This document shows positions 26,674-34,992 of a DNA stretch of 64,000 bases, in pieces. Every line of letters starts with the position of its first letter. Position 1 is the stretch's first letter. The DNA is from JAOPZW01 sp963803375. GTDB taxonomy: Bacteria > Actinomycetota > Thermoleophilia > Solirubrobacterales > Solirubrobacteraceae. The stretch is from positions 177,278-241,277 of the forward strand of contig CAWDMB010000012.1 of assembly GCA_963803375.1 (NCBI GenBank), given 5' to 3'. The notes under the pieces are model-generated. The model ran no database searches. It had not been told where the DNA came from and saw only the letters and a program-made list of their open reading frames with translations. The position numbers were made by a program, and so were the translations under genes.

Positions 26674-28595
26674 GCGCCGTCGCGGGCGGCGCCGAGGGCG
26701 CCGGCGCCCCGACGGGCGCGCCCGTGGCGCAGAGCGCGGCGGCCCCGTCCCCGTTCCCGCCGATCGCCGACTACGCGTTCCTCTCGAACTGCCACACGGG
26801 GGCGCTCGTGGCGCCAGACGGATCGGTGGACTGGCTCTGCGTCCCGCGCTTCGACGCCCCGAGCGTGTTCGGGACGCTGCTCGACCGCGAGGCCGGGGCC
26901 TTCCGCCTGGCGCCGTTCGGCATCAACGTGCCGGCAACGCGGACCTACGAGCCGGGCACGAACAGCCTCCTCACGACCTGGCACACGCCGACGGGGTGGA
27001 TCCTCGTCCGCGACGCGCTGACGATCGGTCCCCGGCGCCGGGAGGACGTCGTCACGCCCCACACGCGCCCACCGGCCGACGAGGACGCCGATCACCTGCT
27101 CGTGCGGACCGTCCTGTGCCTCGACGGGATCGTCGAGGTCGAGCTGGTCTGCGAGCCCGTATTCGACTACGGCCGCGCCCCGGCCGAGTGGTCGCTGGTC
27201 GGCGACGATCGCCACGTGGTCGACGCGACCGGCGCCGGCCGGACGATCCGGCTGGCGACGAGCATGGCCGTGGGGATCGAGGGCAACCGCGTGCGCGCGC
27301 GCCACAGCGTGCGCCAGGGCGAGCAGCTCTTCTGCTCGCTCTCCTGGGAGGAGCACCTCGAGTCGCCCGCGAACGTCGACGAGGCGAACGAGCGGCTCGG
27401 CGCGACGACGCGCTACTGGCGCGGGTGGCTGAACCGCGCGCGGCTGCCCGATCACGAGTGGCGCGAGCCGATCCAGCGCTCGGCGCTGGCGATCAAGGGC
27501 CTCACCTACATGCCGACCGGCGCGACGGTGGCCGCGCTGACCACGTCGCTGCCCGAGACGCCGGGCGGCGAGCGCAACTGGGACTACCGCTTCACCTGGA
27601 TGCGCGACGCGACGTTCACGCTGCAGGCGCTGCACTGGCTCAACCTCGACTGGGAGGCCGACGAGTTCATGCAGTTCGTCGCCGACCTCGAGCCCAACGA
27701 GGACGGCGGCCTGCAGATCATGTACGGGATCGACGGGCGACGCGACCTCACCGAGTCCACGCGCGACGATCTCTCCGGCTATGCGGGCGCGCGCCCGGTC
27801 CGCGTCGGCAACGGCGCCTTCGACCAACGCCAGAACGACGTCTACGGCGCGGTGCTCGACTCGATCCTGCTGCACACCCGGCGCAGCTCACGGCTGCCAC
27901 GGCGGCTGTGGCCGATCGTCCAGGCGCAGGCCGAGGGCGCCACGCGCGTCTGGCGCGAGCCCGACCAGGGCATCTGGGAGGCCCGCGGCGCCCCGCAGCA
28001 CTACGTCTCCTCCAAGCTCATGTGCTGGACCGCCCTGGACCGCGCGGCCAAGCTCGCCGAGATCCGCGGCGATCCCGAGCTCACGACCGCCTGGCGCGAG
28101 GTCGCCGACGAGATCCACGCGGACATCCTCGAGCACGGCGTCGACGAGCGCGGCGTGCTGACCCAGCACTACGACACCAAGGCGCTCGACGCCTCGACGC
28201 TGCTGGCGCCGATCTTCGGGTTCCTGCCCGGAACCGACGAGCGGATGCGCGCGAGCGTGCTCGCGATCGCCGACGAGCTGACCGAGCACGGCTTCGTCCT
28301 GCGCTACAAGACCGGCGAGACCGACGACGGGCTCTCCGGCAAGGAGGGGACGTTCCTGATCTGCTCGTTCTGGCTCGTCTCCGCGCTCGCGATCATCGGC
28401 GAGACGCAGCGCGCCCGCGACCTCATGGAGCGCCTCCTGCGCGAGGCGTCGCCGCTCGGGCTCTACGCGGAGGAGTTCGACGCCGACACGAGCCGGCACC
28501 TCGGCAACTTCCCGCAGGCGTTCTCGCACCTGGCGCTGATCGAGGCCGCGGCCCGGATCATCCTCGCCCAGCGCATCCGGGAGATTGGGACATGA
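26670..28595 (+). CDS. Glycoside hydrolase family 15 protein (glucoamylase/trehalase type)
   Basis: A 641-residue intracellular GH15 enzyme. An N-terminal beta-domain starts at FPPIADYAFLSNCHTGALV, a stretch typical of actinobacterial GH15 trehalases. The (alpha/alpha)6 catalytic domain includes NWDYRFTWMRDATFT, NEDGGLQIMYGIDG, a catalytic-base region with WEARGAPQHYVSSK, and LYAEEFD near the C-terminus, where the second carboxylate is expected. It releases glucose from trehalose or maltodextrins. With zwf immediately upstream it could channel storage sugar into the pentose phosphate pathway (inference). GTG 26670 overlaps the zwf stop. No signal peptide. Confidence 0.9.
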   Translation: MSAVAGGAEGAGAPTGAPVAQSAAAPSPFPPIADYAFLSNCHTGALVAPDGSVDWLCVPRFDAPSVFGTLLDREAGAFRLAPFGINVPATRTYEPGTNSLLTTWHTPTGWILVRDALTIGPRRREDVVTPHTRPPADEDADHLLVRTVLCLDGIVEVELVCEPVFDYGRAPAEWSLVGDDRHVVDATGAGRTIRLATSMAVGIEGNRVRARHSVRQGEQLFCSLSWEEHLESPANVDEANERLGATTRYWRGWLNRARLPDHEWREPIQRSALAIKGLTYMPTGATVAALTTSLPETPGGERNWDYRFTWMRDATFTLQALHWLNLDWEADEFMQFVADLEPNEDGGLQIMYGIDGRRDLTESTRDDLSGYAGARPVRVGNGAFDQRQNDVYGAVLDSILLHTRRSSRLPRRLWPIVQAQAEGATRVWREPDQGIWEARGAPQHYVSSKLMCWTALDRAAKLAEIRGDPELTTAWREVADEIHADILEHGVDERGVLTQHYDTKALDASTLLAPIFGFLPGTDERMRASVLAIADELTEHGFVLRYKTGETDDGLSGKEGTFLICSFWLVSALAIIGETQRARDLMERLLREASPLGLYAEEFDADTSRHLGNFPQAFSHLALIEAAARIILAQRIREIGT

Positions 28596-28669
28596 GCGAC
28601 TACTGGGGCGACGACGAGGCGGTGCCGGAGCGCGAGGACCGCACCGACGCGGGAGCGCCCGCGGCGTGA
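28592..28669 (+). CDS. 25-residue micro-ORF coupled between GH15 and cydA
   Basis: ATG 28592 overlaps the GH15 stop (ATGA) and its own TGA 28667-28669 overlaps the cydA GTG (GTGA). The product, beginning MSDYWGDDEAVPE and ending DAGAPAA, is acidic with no membrane helix, so it is not a CydX-type subunit. Both junctions have the same 4-base geometry as the real genes in this operon. That supports it as a translated linker that carries ribosomes into cydA, or a small functional protein. It is too short for homology judgement. Confidence 0.5.
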   Translation: MSDYWGDDEAVPEREDRTDAGAPAA

Positions 28670-30060
28670 CGCCGCTGGCGGTCAGCACCGTCGACCTCGC
28701 CCGCGTCCAGTTCGCGACGACGTCGATCTACCACTTCCTCTTCGTCCCGCTCACGCTCGGGCTCGCCCCGCTCGTCGCGACCATGCAGACGCTCTGGTAC
28801 CGCACCGGGGTCGACGCGTGGCTGCGCCTGACGAAGTTCTTCGGGACGCTGCTGCTCATCAACTTCGTCATCGGCGTCGCGACCGGGCTCGTGCAGGAGT
28901 TCCAGTTCGGGATGAACTGGTCGGTGTACTCCGAGTACGTCGGGGGCGTCTTCGGCGCGCCGCTCGCGATCGAGGGGCTCGCCGCGTTCTTCCTCGAGGC
29001 GACGTTCCTGGGGCTGTGGATCTTCGGCTGGGACCGGCTCTCGCCGCGCCTGCACCTCGCGACGATCTGGCTCGTCGTGGCCGGGACGTGGGCGTCGGCG
29101 TACTTCATCCTCGTGGCCAACTCGTGGATGCAGCACCCCGTGGGCTACAAGGTCGTCAACGGCGAGGCCCAGCTCACCGACGTCGGGGCGCTGCTCACGA
29201 ACCCGTTCGCGATGCACGCGTGGCTGCACGTGATCCTCGTCGGCCTGACGACCGGCTCGATGGTCGTCCTCGGCGTCGCCTGCTGGCACCTCGCGCACGG
29301 GCGCAACCTCGACCTCTTCCGCCGCGCGGCGGCGCTCGCGCTCGTGGTCGCCGTCCCCGTCACGGCCGTCAACCTCGCGGTCGGCAGCCGCTTCGGGATC
29401 ACGGTCACCAGCGACCAGTCGATGAAGATCGCCGCGTCCGAGGCGCTGTGGAACAGCGAGCAGCCCGCCGGCTTCTCGCTCTTCCAGATCGGCGGCTTCA
29501 CGCACTCCGACCAGACGCCGAGCGTCGTCATCCAGATCCCGAAGCTGCTCTCGTTCCTCGCGACCGGCTCGTTCACGAGCGAGGTCCAGGGGCTCAACCA
29601 GCTCCAGCAGCAGGAGACCAGGCAGCACGGCAGGGACAACTACATCCCGTCGGTCGCGACCGCGTACTGGGCGATGCGGGTGATGGCCTACGTGGGGACG
29701 CTCATGTTCCTCATCGCCGCGGTGGGGGCGTGGCTGTACCGCAAGCGCAAGCTCGAGACGGCCCGCTGGTACCTGTGGACCGCCGTCGTGGCGATGGCGT
29801 TCCCGTTCGTCGCCGCGACCGCGGGCTGGGTGCTGACCGAGGTCGGGCGCCAGCCGTGGATCGTCCAGGGCCTGCTGCAGACCTCGGGCGCCAACTCGCC
29901 GACCGTCAGCAGCGCGACGATCGGGACGAGCCTCGGCGTCTTCGTGGCCCTGTACGTCCTGCTCGGCGTCGTCGACTTCGTGCTGATGCGCCGCTACGCG
30001 GGCCTGGATCCGCCGCCACTGCGCGAGGACGTCGTCGCCGACCCAGTGCCGAGCTACTGA
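28666..30060 (+). CDS. cydA: Cytochrome bd ubiquinol/menaquinol oxidase subunit I
   Basis: A 464-residue haem-bearing subunit of the bd-type terminal oxidase with about nine membrane helices. It reduces O2 to water with quinol electrons and works at low oxygen. The N-terminal VQFATTSIYHFLFVPLTLG carries the first haem histidine, GLVQEFQFGMNW and the EGLAAFFLEATFLG helix carry conserved acidic residues, and the C-terminal AGWVLTEVGRQPW is diagnostic. The quinol-binding loop is short, as in non-proteobacterial enzymes. The GTG start is coupled to the micro-ORF; cydB follows after 10 bp. Confidence 0.96.
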   Translation: MTPLAVSTVDLARVQFATTSIYHFLFVPLTLGLAPLVATMQTLWYRTGVDAWLRLTKFFGTLLLINFVIGVATGLVQEFQFGMNWSVYSEYVGGVFGAPLAIEGLAAFFLEATFLGLWIFGWDRLSPRLHLATIWLVVAGTWASAYFILVANSWMQHPVGYKVVNGEAQLTDVGALLTNPFAMHAWLHVILVGLTTGSMVVLGVACWHLAHGRNLDLFRRAAALALVVAVPVTAVNLAVGSRFGITVTSDQSMKIAASEALWNSEQPAGFSLFQIGGFTHSDQTPSVVIQIPKLLSFLATGSFTSEVQGLNQLQQQETRQHGRDNYIPSVATAYWAMRVMAYVGTLMFLIAAVGAWLYRKRKLETARWYLWTAVVAMAFPFVAATAGWVLTEVGRQPWIVQGLLQTSGANSPTVSSATIGTSLGVFVALYVLLGVVDFVLMRRYAGLDPPPLREDVVADPVPSY

Positions 30061-30070
30061 GGCGATCACG

Positions 30071-31096
30071 ATGAGCCTCGAGATCCTCTGGTTCTGGCTG
30101 ATCGCGGTCCTTTGGGCCGGCTACTTCGTGCTCGAGGGCTTCGACTTCGGGGTCGGGATGCTGCTGGCCTCCCTGCCGCGCACCGAGCGCGAGCGCGGCA
30201 CGATGTTCGAGACGATCGGCCCCGTCTGGGACGGCAACGAGGTCTGGCTCGTCGTCGCCGCCGGGGCGACGTTCGCGGCCTTCCCGGCCTGGTACGCGAC
30301 GATGTTCTCGGCCTTCTACCTGGCACTCCTGCTCCTGCTCGTGCTGCTCATCGTCCGTGTCGTCTCGTTCGAGTGGCGCGAGAAGAGCGACCACCCGCGC
30401 TGGCGCGCAACGTGGCGATGGGCCAACACGATCGGGAGCATCGGCGCCCCGTTCATCTGGGGCGTCGCGCTCGCGAACCTCGTCCACGGGCTGCCGCTGA
30501 ACTCAAACGGCGACTTCACCGGGAACGTGCTTGACCTCTTCAGCGCCTACACGGTGCTGGCAGGCGTCGCCGTGGTCGCGCTCTTCGCCCTGCACGGCGC
30601 GACCTTCCTCGCCCTGCGCACGGGCGGCGAGCTGTGCGCGCGGGCCACTGCCACGGGCCGACGGCTCTGCATCCCGGCCGCGATCGTCGTCGCCGGCTTC
30701 CTGGCCGCGACCGTCGCCGTGGCCGTCGACCGCAACAACCGCGACCTCCTCCCGGCCGTCGTCCCCGCGGCGCTCGGCGGCGCCGCGCTCGTCGCGGTCG
30801 TGCTCCTCGTCCTCGCGCGCCGGAGCGGCTGGGCCTTTGTGGCCACGGCGCTCGCCGCGGTGCTCACCGTCGCGACGATCTTCACCGGCCTCTACCCGCG
30901 CGTCATGGTCTCGCACCCGAACTTCACGAACAGCCTCACGATCTCGGGCGCGGCGGCGGCGCACTACGCCCTGAGCGTGATCACCGTCGTCGGGGGCGTC
31001 TTCCTGCCCGTCGTCCTGCTCTACCAGGGCTGGTCCTATCACGTCTTCCGCGCACGCCTGTCGGACCGTCCCTCCGCGGGCGTGGAGTCGACGTGA
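30071..31096 (+). CDS. cydB: Cytochrome bd oxidase subunit II
   Basis: A 341-residue, roughly eight- to nine-helix partner of CydA. The N-terminal WFWLIAVLWAGYFVLEGFDFGVGML is a family hallmark, as are GPVWDGNEVWLV and the FPAWYATMFSAFYLALLLLL helix (overlapping descriptions). The late YPRVMVS stretch also fits. Its stop overlaps the GTG of the aldose epimerase (GTGA). No cydCD exporter genes lie in the window. Confidence 0.96.
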   Translation: MSLEILWFWLIAVLWAGYFVLEGFDFGVGMLLASLPRTERERGTMFETIGPVWDGNEVWLVVAAGATFAAFPAWYATMFSAFYLALLLLLVLLIVRVVSFEWREKSDHPRWRATWRWANTIGSIGAPFIWGVALANLVHGLPLNSNGDFTGNVLDLFSAYTVLAGVAVVALFALHGATFLALRTGGELCARATATGRRLCIPAAIVVAGFLAATVAVAVDRNNRDLLPAVVPAALGGAALVAVVLLVLARRSGWAFVATALAAVLTVATIFTGLYPRVMVSHPNFTNSLTISGAAAAHYALSVITVVGGVFLPVVLLYQGWSYHVFRARLSDRPSAGVEST

Positions 31097-32073
31097 GCGA
31101 GCCGTCCCCCTCCTCGATCGGCGCTCGATACCGCCTCCAGAGCGTGCGGGTGGCCGGCATGCCCGCCGTCGTCCTGCACGACGACGCGGCCGACCTGCAC
31201 GCCACGTGGGTGCCCGCCGCCGGCATGCTCGGCGCCTCGCTCGTGCACCACGGCGAGGAGCTGCTGTGGCAGGGCGCCGGGGTGGCCGCCTACGCAGACA
31301 CGCGGACGTTCATGGGTATCCCCTTCCTGCACCCGTGGGCCAACCGCCTGGAGGGCTTCGGCTACCGCGCGGGCGGCCACGACGTCGAGCTCGACCCGAG
31401 CTCGACGATGCTCCTGCGCGACGAGGGCGGCCTGCCGATCCACGGCGTGCTGACCGCGTCGCGCGAGTGGACCGTTCGTGACGCGGTTGCGGGGGCCGAC
31501 GGCGCGCGCCTCTCGGCGGTCCTCTACTTCGACCGGCCCGAGCTGCTCGCCGCGTTTCCCTTCCCCCACCTCGTCGTGATCGAGGTCGCGGTGGGCGGCG
31601 GCGCCCTGCAGGTGCGCACGACGGTCACGGCGACGGGCGCCGGTCCCGTCCCCGTGGCCTTCGGCTTCCATCCCTACCTGCGGCTGCCCGGCGCGCCGCG
31701 CGCGGCCTGGGAGGTCGCGTTCCCGGTGCGCCGTCGCCTCGTCCTCGACCATCGGCTCATCCCGACGCGCGAGGCCGAGCGCGTGACGCCGCTGTCGGGC
31801 CCGATCGGCGACCGCACGTGGGATGACGGCTTCGACCGCTTCGAGGGCGCGCCCGTGTTCGACGTCAGCGCCGGGCCGCGGACCCTGCGCGTCGACTTCG
31901 CGAAGGGCTTTCCGGTCGCCCAGATCTTCGCGCCGCCGGACGAGGAGTACGTGTGCGTCGAGCCGATGACCGCCCCGGCCAACGCGCTCGCCGGGCCCGA
32001 CGACGCGCTGGAGTGGATCCCGGCCGGGGAGAGCCGCACCGCGACGTTCCGCCTCGAGGTCCACGACGCCTGA
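31093..32073 (+). CDS. Aldose 1-epimerase family protein
   Basis: A 326-residue galactose mutarotase-like beta-sandwich protein that would interconvert alpha and beta anomers of aldoses or sugar phosphates. Catalytic-type motifs are visible: HPWANRL near the N-terminal third, the histidine in FGFHPYL, and the acidic cluster near EEYVCVEPMT, whose glutamate serves as base in the family. GTG 31093 overlaps the cydB stop. As last gene of the zwf operon it may supply the beta-anomer of glucose 6-phosphate used by G6PD (inference). Its stop lies inside a hairpin shared with the convergent gene. Confidence 0.87.
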   Translation: MSEPSPSSIGARYRLQSVRVAGMPAVVLHDDAADLHATWVPAAGMLGASLVHHGEELLWQGAGVAAYADTRTFMGIPFLHPWANRLEGFGYRAGGHDVELDPSSTMLLRDEGGLPIHGVLTASREWTVRDAVAGADGARLSAVLYFDRPELLAAFPFPHLVVIEVAVGGGALQVRTTVTATGAGPVPVAFGFHPYLRLPGAPRAAWEVAFPVRRRLVLDHRLIPTREAERVTPLSGPIGDRTWDDGFDRFEGAPVFDVSAGPRTLRVDFAKGFPVAQIFAPPDEEYVCVEPMTAPANALAGPDDALEWIPAGESRTATFRLEVHDA

Positions 32074-32096
32074 GCCCGGCGCCGGCGGCGCCTCAG
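32070..32096. terminator. Compact bidirectional hairpin spanning both stop codons
   Basis: CTGAG ... GCGCC-GGC-GGCGC ... CTCAG forms a stem with a small internal bulge. The outer arms contain the TGA of the aldose epimerase (32071-32073) and, on the other strand, the stop of the cyclase (32093-32095). It is positioned as a shared terminator for the two convergent genes; no T-run is present. Confidence 0.5.
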
Positions 32097-33037
32097 AAGA
32101 TCGCGATCGGGTTGAGCGGGGAGCCGGTCCCGCCGACAATGCGCAGCGGCGCGGCGACGAAGAGGAACGTCCATCGGCGCGTCCGCTCGCAGGCCGCGCG
32201 CAGGTCCTCGAGCTGCAGGTAGTCGAGCAGGTGCAGCCCCATCGCGTTGATGGCCAGGACGTGGATCGGGAAGGCGACGCCCTCGGTGCTGCTCGGCGCC
32301 GCGTCGCTGTTGCCGTCCGAGCCCAGCGCCGCCACGCCGCGCTCGGCGACGAACGGCATCGCCGAGGGGTGCAGGCCGGCCTTGCTCGCCGCCGTGTCCC
32401 ACGACCCCAGCGCGGCGAGGCGTCCCGCGTGGCCCGTGCGCACGAACAGGATGTCGCCCTCGGCGACCGTGACGCCCTGCTCGCGCTCGGCGGCCTCGAG
32501 GTCCTCTCGCAGGATGTGTTCGCCAGGCTCGAGCCACGGCACGCCGCGCACGCGCGGGACGTCGAGCAGCACGCCGCGCCCGACCAGGCCGTCGGCGAGC
32601 GCGTCGATCGTGTTGATCGCCGCTCCGCCCTCGGTCACCGTCCCCTGTGGCCGGCCGTTGTAGAGCAACCCGTGGTACGCGACGTGGCAGAGCGCGTCGA
32701 TGTGCGTGTGGCCGTCGTTGTGGTAGTCGACGCCGACGAAGTCCTTCGCGAAGCGCACCGATCCCGAGCCGATGTCGGTGTCGGTAAGCATCGTCATGTC
32801 GTGCACGGCCGGCTCGGGGCAGTCCGGCGAGGCCAGCGTGTTGAGCGGCAGGCTGAGCGTGACGCTGCGGCCCTCGCGCACGAGCGCCGTCGCCGCGGCG
32901 ACGCGCGCGGGGGTGATGTGGTGCAGCGCGCCGCGCTCGTCGTCTTCGCCCCAGCGTCCCCACGTCTCCAGCGCCGAGAACAGCGCGTCGAACTCGTCGG
33001 CGCTGACGCGCGCGCGGTCACGGGAGGGTCGGGTCAT
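32093..33037 (-). CDS. Cyclase family protein (kynurenine formamidase-like metal hydrolase)
   Basis: A 314-residue member of the cyclase/kynurenine formamidase-like superfamily. The diagnostic metal motif appears as DYHNDGHTHIDALCH (HxxxTHxD-like, positions near 115-128), and a later histidine and glutamate-bearing stretch (PIHVLAINAMGLHLLDYLQ) completes the site. Enzymes of this type hydrolyse N-formylkynurenine or related amides or lactones; the substrate here is not evident. ATG 33037 is chosen. Inverted-repeat copy 5 lies 41 bp upstream. Confidence 0.85.
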   Translation of the reverse strand: MTRPSRDRARVSADEFDALFSALETWGRWGEDDERGALHHITPARVAAATALVREGRSVTLSLPLNTLASPDCPEPAVHDMTMLTDTDIGSGSVRFAKDFVGVDYHNDGHTHIDALCHVAYHGLLYNGRPQGTVTEGGAAINTIDALADGLVGRGVLLDVPRVRGVPWLEPGEHILREDLEAAEREQGVTVAEGDILFVRTGHAGRLAALGSWDTAASKAGLHPSAMPFVAERGVAALGSDGNSDAAPSSTEGVAFPIHVLAINAMGLHLLDYLQLEDLRAACERTRRWTFLFVAAPLRIVGGTGSPLNPIAIF

Positions 33038-33078
33038 GGCTCGGGGCCCGGACCCTAGGCGGACCGCGCGCGCCACGC

Positions 33079-33097
33079 GTCATCCCGTTCGGATGAT
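33079..33097. promoter_or_regulatory. 19-bp inverted repeat, copy 5 (best match)
   Basis: GTCATCC-CGTTC-GGATGAT, a full match to RTCAYCC-N5-GGRTGAT. It lies between the divergent cyclase (41 bp away) and the broken DUF389 gene (35 bp away). Confidence 0.7.
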
Positions 33098-33132
33098 GTC
33101 CGGCGCGGCGCGTCCGGACTACCGTCTCGCGG

Positions 33133-33585
33133 GTGCTCCAGCTTCGCGTGTTCGGCGAGGCGCCGGCGATGGCCGAGGTCGCCGAGACGCTGCTCGGCCG
33201 GCCGGCGAGCACGCGCGCCCCGTCGCGCGCTACCTCGCCTTCATGACGGCCGCGGGCGTCATCGCCGGCTACGGCGTCGTCTACGCCAACGGGATCCTCA
33301 TCGTCGGCGCGATGGCCGTCAGCCCGACTTCCTGCCGATCGCGGCGACCTGCATCGGCCTCGCCGCCCGGCGCCCGCGCCTCGTACGCCGCGCCTTCACG
33401 ACGCTGGCCACGGGGCTGGGCGTCGCGGGCGTCGGCGAGGTCGGCAAGGCCGCCGGGGCCCTGGCCGTGCTCGGGGTCAACGTCGCGATGCTGCTCACGG
33501 GCGGCACGCTGACGCTCCTGACGCAGCGGGCGCTCAGTTGGCGGGGCTCCCGGCCAGGGGCCGCGCCGAAGCCGCCGGCGGGGTA
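33133..33585 (+). pseudogene. DUF389/TIGR00341-type membrane protein, two frameshifts
   Basis: Three reading frames must be joined to recover one protein. GTG 33133 starts LQLRVFGEAPAMAEV. After about 33,215 the coding moves one frame (VARYLAFMTAAGVIAGYGV, then IVGAMAVSP). Near 33,323 it moves again (DFLPIAATCIGLAARRP ... VNVAMLLTGGTLTL). Both shifts equal loss of one base. The recovered order matches DUF389 membrane proteins, but at about 150 residues it is also shorter than usual, so internal sequence is missing. Its 3' end runs into the convergent CLC gene. Two single-base assembly errors are the alternative to true decay. Confidence 0.7.
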
Positions 33586-34904
33586 GCGGGCGGGGCGCCT
33601 GCGGCCGGAGGCCGCGCGACGAACGTCGTCGTCAGGTACGCCGCCACGACCCCGACGATGATGAGCGGCGCGGCGCCGGGCCCCGCGCTCGCGGTGAGCA
33701 GGACGGCGAGCACGACCGCGGACAGCGGGATCCGCAGCACCGCCACCACCGCGGCGCCGATGCCCACGGCGACGGCCGGCGTCGTGGCGTAGCCCGGGAG
33801 CTGAGCGGCCATGAGGCCGCCGGCCGCCCCGAGGAACATCGCCGGGAAGGTGGGTCCGCCCCGGAAGCAGCCGAGCGAGATGCCGTAGGCCACGCCCTTG
33901 AAGGCGACGAGGAGCGCGAGCGCCGACAGCGACCACGTGCTCGCGCCGCCGACGAGGCCGGGCAGCGCGCTCTGGCCGGAGAACAGGACCTCCTCGACGC
34001 CCTTGTCGGTGACCTGCGTGAACGCGATCGCCAGGCCCGAGACCGCGAGCGCCGCGAGCGGCAGCACGACGAGCGGGCGCGGCGTCGCCAGTCGCTCGAC
34101 GCGCCGGGCGAGCGCGAACACGACGGCGGTGACGAGCGCGATCGCGACGCCGAGCGGCACGGTCCAGGCGAAGTCGGCGACGTCGGGGCGGGCGAAGTCC
34201 GGCAGCGGCAGCGCCCCGAGCGCGTAGGCGCTCGAGCTCAGGCCCGTCCACGACCCCATCCCGATCGAGACGAGCGACCCGATCCCCGCGGCGAGCAGGC
34301 CGGGAATCAACACGAGCGGCAGCCGCGGGCCGCCGAGGCCCGCGACCTCGATCAGGATGACCGCGGCGATTAGCGGCGAGCTGAAGATCAGCGAAAGCGC
34401 CGCGAACGTCGCCGAGGCCGACAGGATCACCCCGATCTCGGGGGTCGCGTCGCGGCCGAGCAGGCGCACGGCCAGGAGTCCCAGACCGCCCCCGAGCGCG
34501 ATCAGCGGCGCCTCGGGACCCAGCACGAGGCCGAGGCCGATGCCGGCGAGGCCCGCGAGGAGGACGCCCGGCAGCTCGACGGGCTGCGTCGGCGCGGCGC
34601 TCAGGCCGTTCGCCGGGATGTGGCCGCCGCGCCCCGGAAGGCGGACGACGGCGACGGCGACCAGCACGCCCGCCACCGCCAGGACCGGCACCGACCACCA
34701 CAGCGGAGCGGTGTCGAAGCCGAGCTTTCGGGGCAGGTCGTCGAAGACGCCCTGCTGGATCTGCTCGACCAGCTCGAGGAAGCACCACGCGGCGAGCGAC
34801 GCCACGACGCCGACGACGGCGGCCAGTGCGAGCAGCACGAGGAAGCGCGGGCTGCGCATCACCGCGGCGGGATCCTGCGCGGGGCTGGCCCCAGCGTCGT
34901 CCAC
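33534..34904 (-). CDS. CLC-type chloride channel or H+/Cl- antiporter
   Basis: A 456-residue membrane protein with about ten to twelve helices. The CLC signature around GLVLGPEAPLIALGGGLG (gating-type glutamate E131; many relatives have GxEGP) and the later FRGGPTFPAMFLGAAGG chloride-coordinating stretch are present. There is no CBS domain. The start is GTG 34904. It is divergent from a CPA-type cation/proton antiporter, with inverted-repeat copy 6 midway, 36 bp from this start. The pair suggests coordinated ion or pH homeostasis. Confidence 0.92.
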   Translation of the reverse strand: MDDAGASPAQDPAAVMRSPRFLVLLALAAVVGVVASLAAWCFLELVEQIQQGVFDDLPRKLGFDTAPLWWSVPVLAVAGVLVAVAVVRLPGRGGHIPANGLSAAPTQPVELPGVLLAGLAGIGLGLVLGPEAPLIALGGGLGLLAVRLLGRDATPEIGVILSASATFAALSLIFSSPLIAAVILIEVAGLGGPRLPLVLIPGLLAAGIGSLVSIGMGSWTGLSSSAYALGALPLPDFARPDVADFAWTVPLGVAIALVTAVVFALARRVERLATPRPLVVLPLAALAVSGLAIAFTQVTDKGVEEVLFSGQSALPGLVGGASTWSLSALALLVAFKGVAYGISLGCFRGGPTFPAMFLGAAGGLMAAQLPGYATTPAVAVGIGAAVVAVLRIPLSAVVLAVLLTASAGPGAAPLIIVGVVAAYLTTTFVARPPAAGAPPATPPAASARPLAGSPAN

Positions 34905-34940
34905 GCGTGCGCACGCTAGCGGCGGGGGCGCGTCGGCGTC

Positions 34941-34959
34941 GTCATCCGGAGCAGGTGAT
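34941..34959. promoter_or_regulatory. 19-bp inverted repeat, copy 6
   Basis: GTCATCC-GGAGC-AGGTGAT, one mismatch to RTCAYCC-N5-GGRTGAT. It is centred between the divergent CLC gene (36 bp) and the CPA antiporter (33 bp). Confidence 0.65.
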
Positions 34960-34992
34960 GTGGCCGAGGCGCGCGGGCGCGATCGTGTCGGC

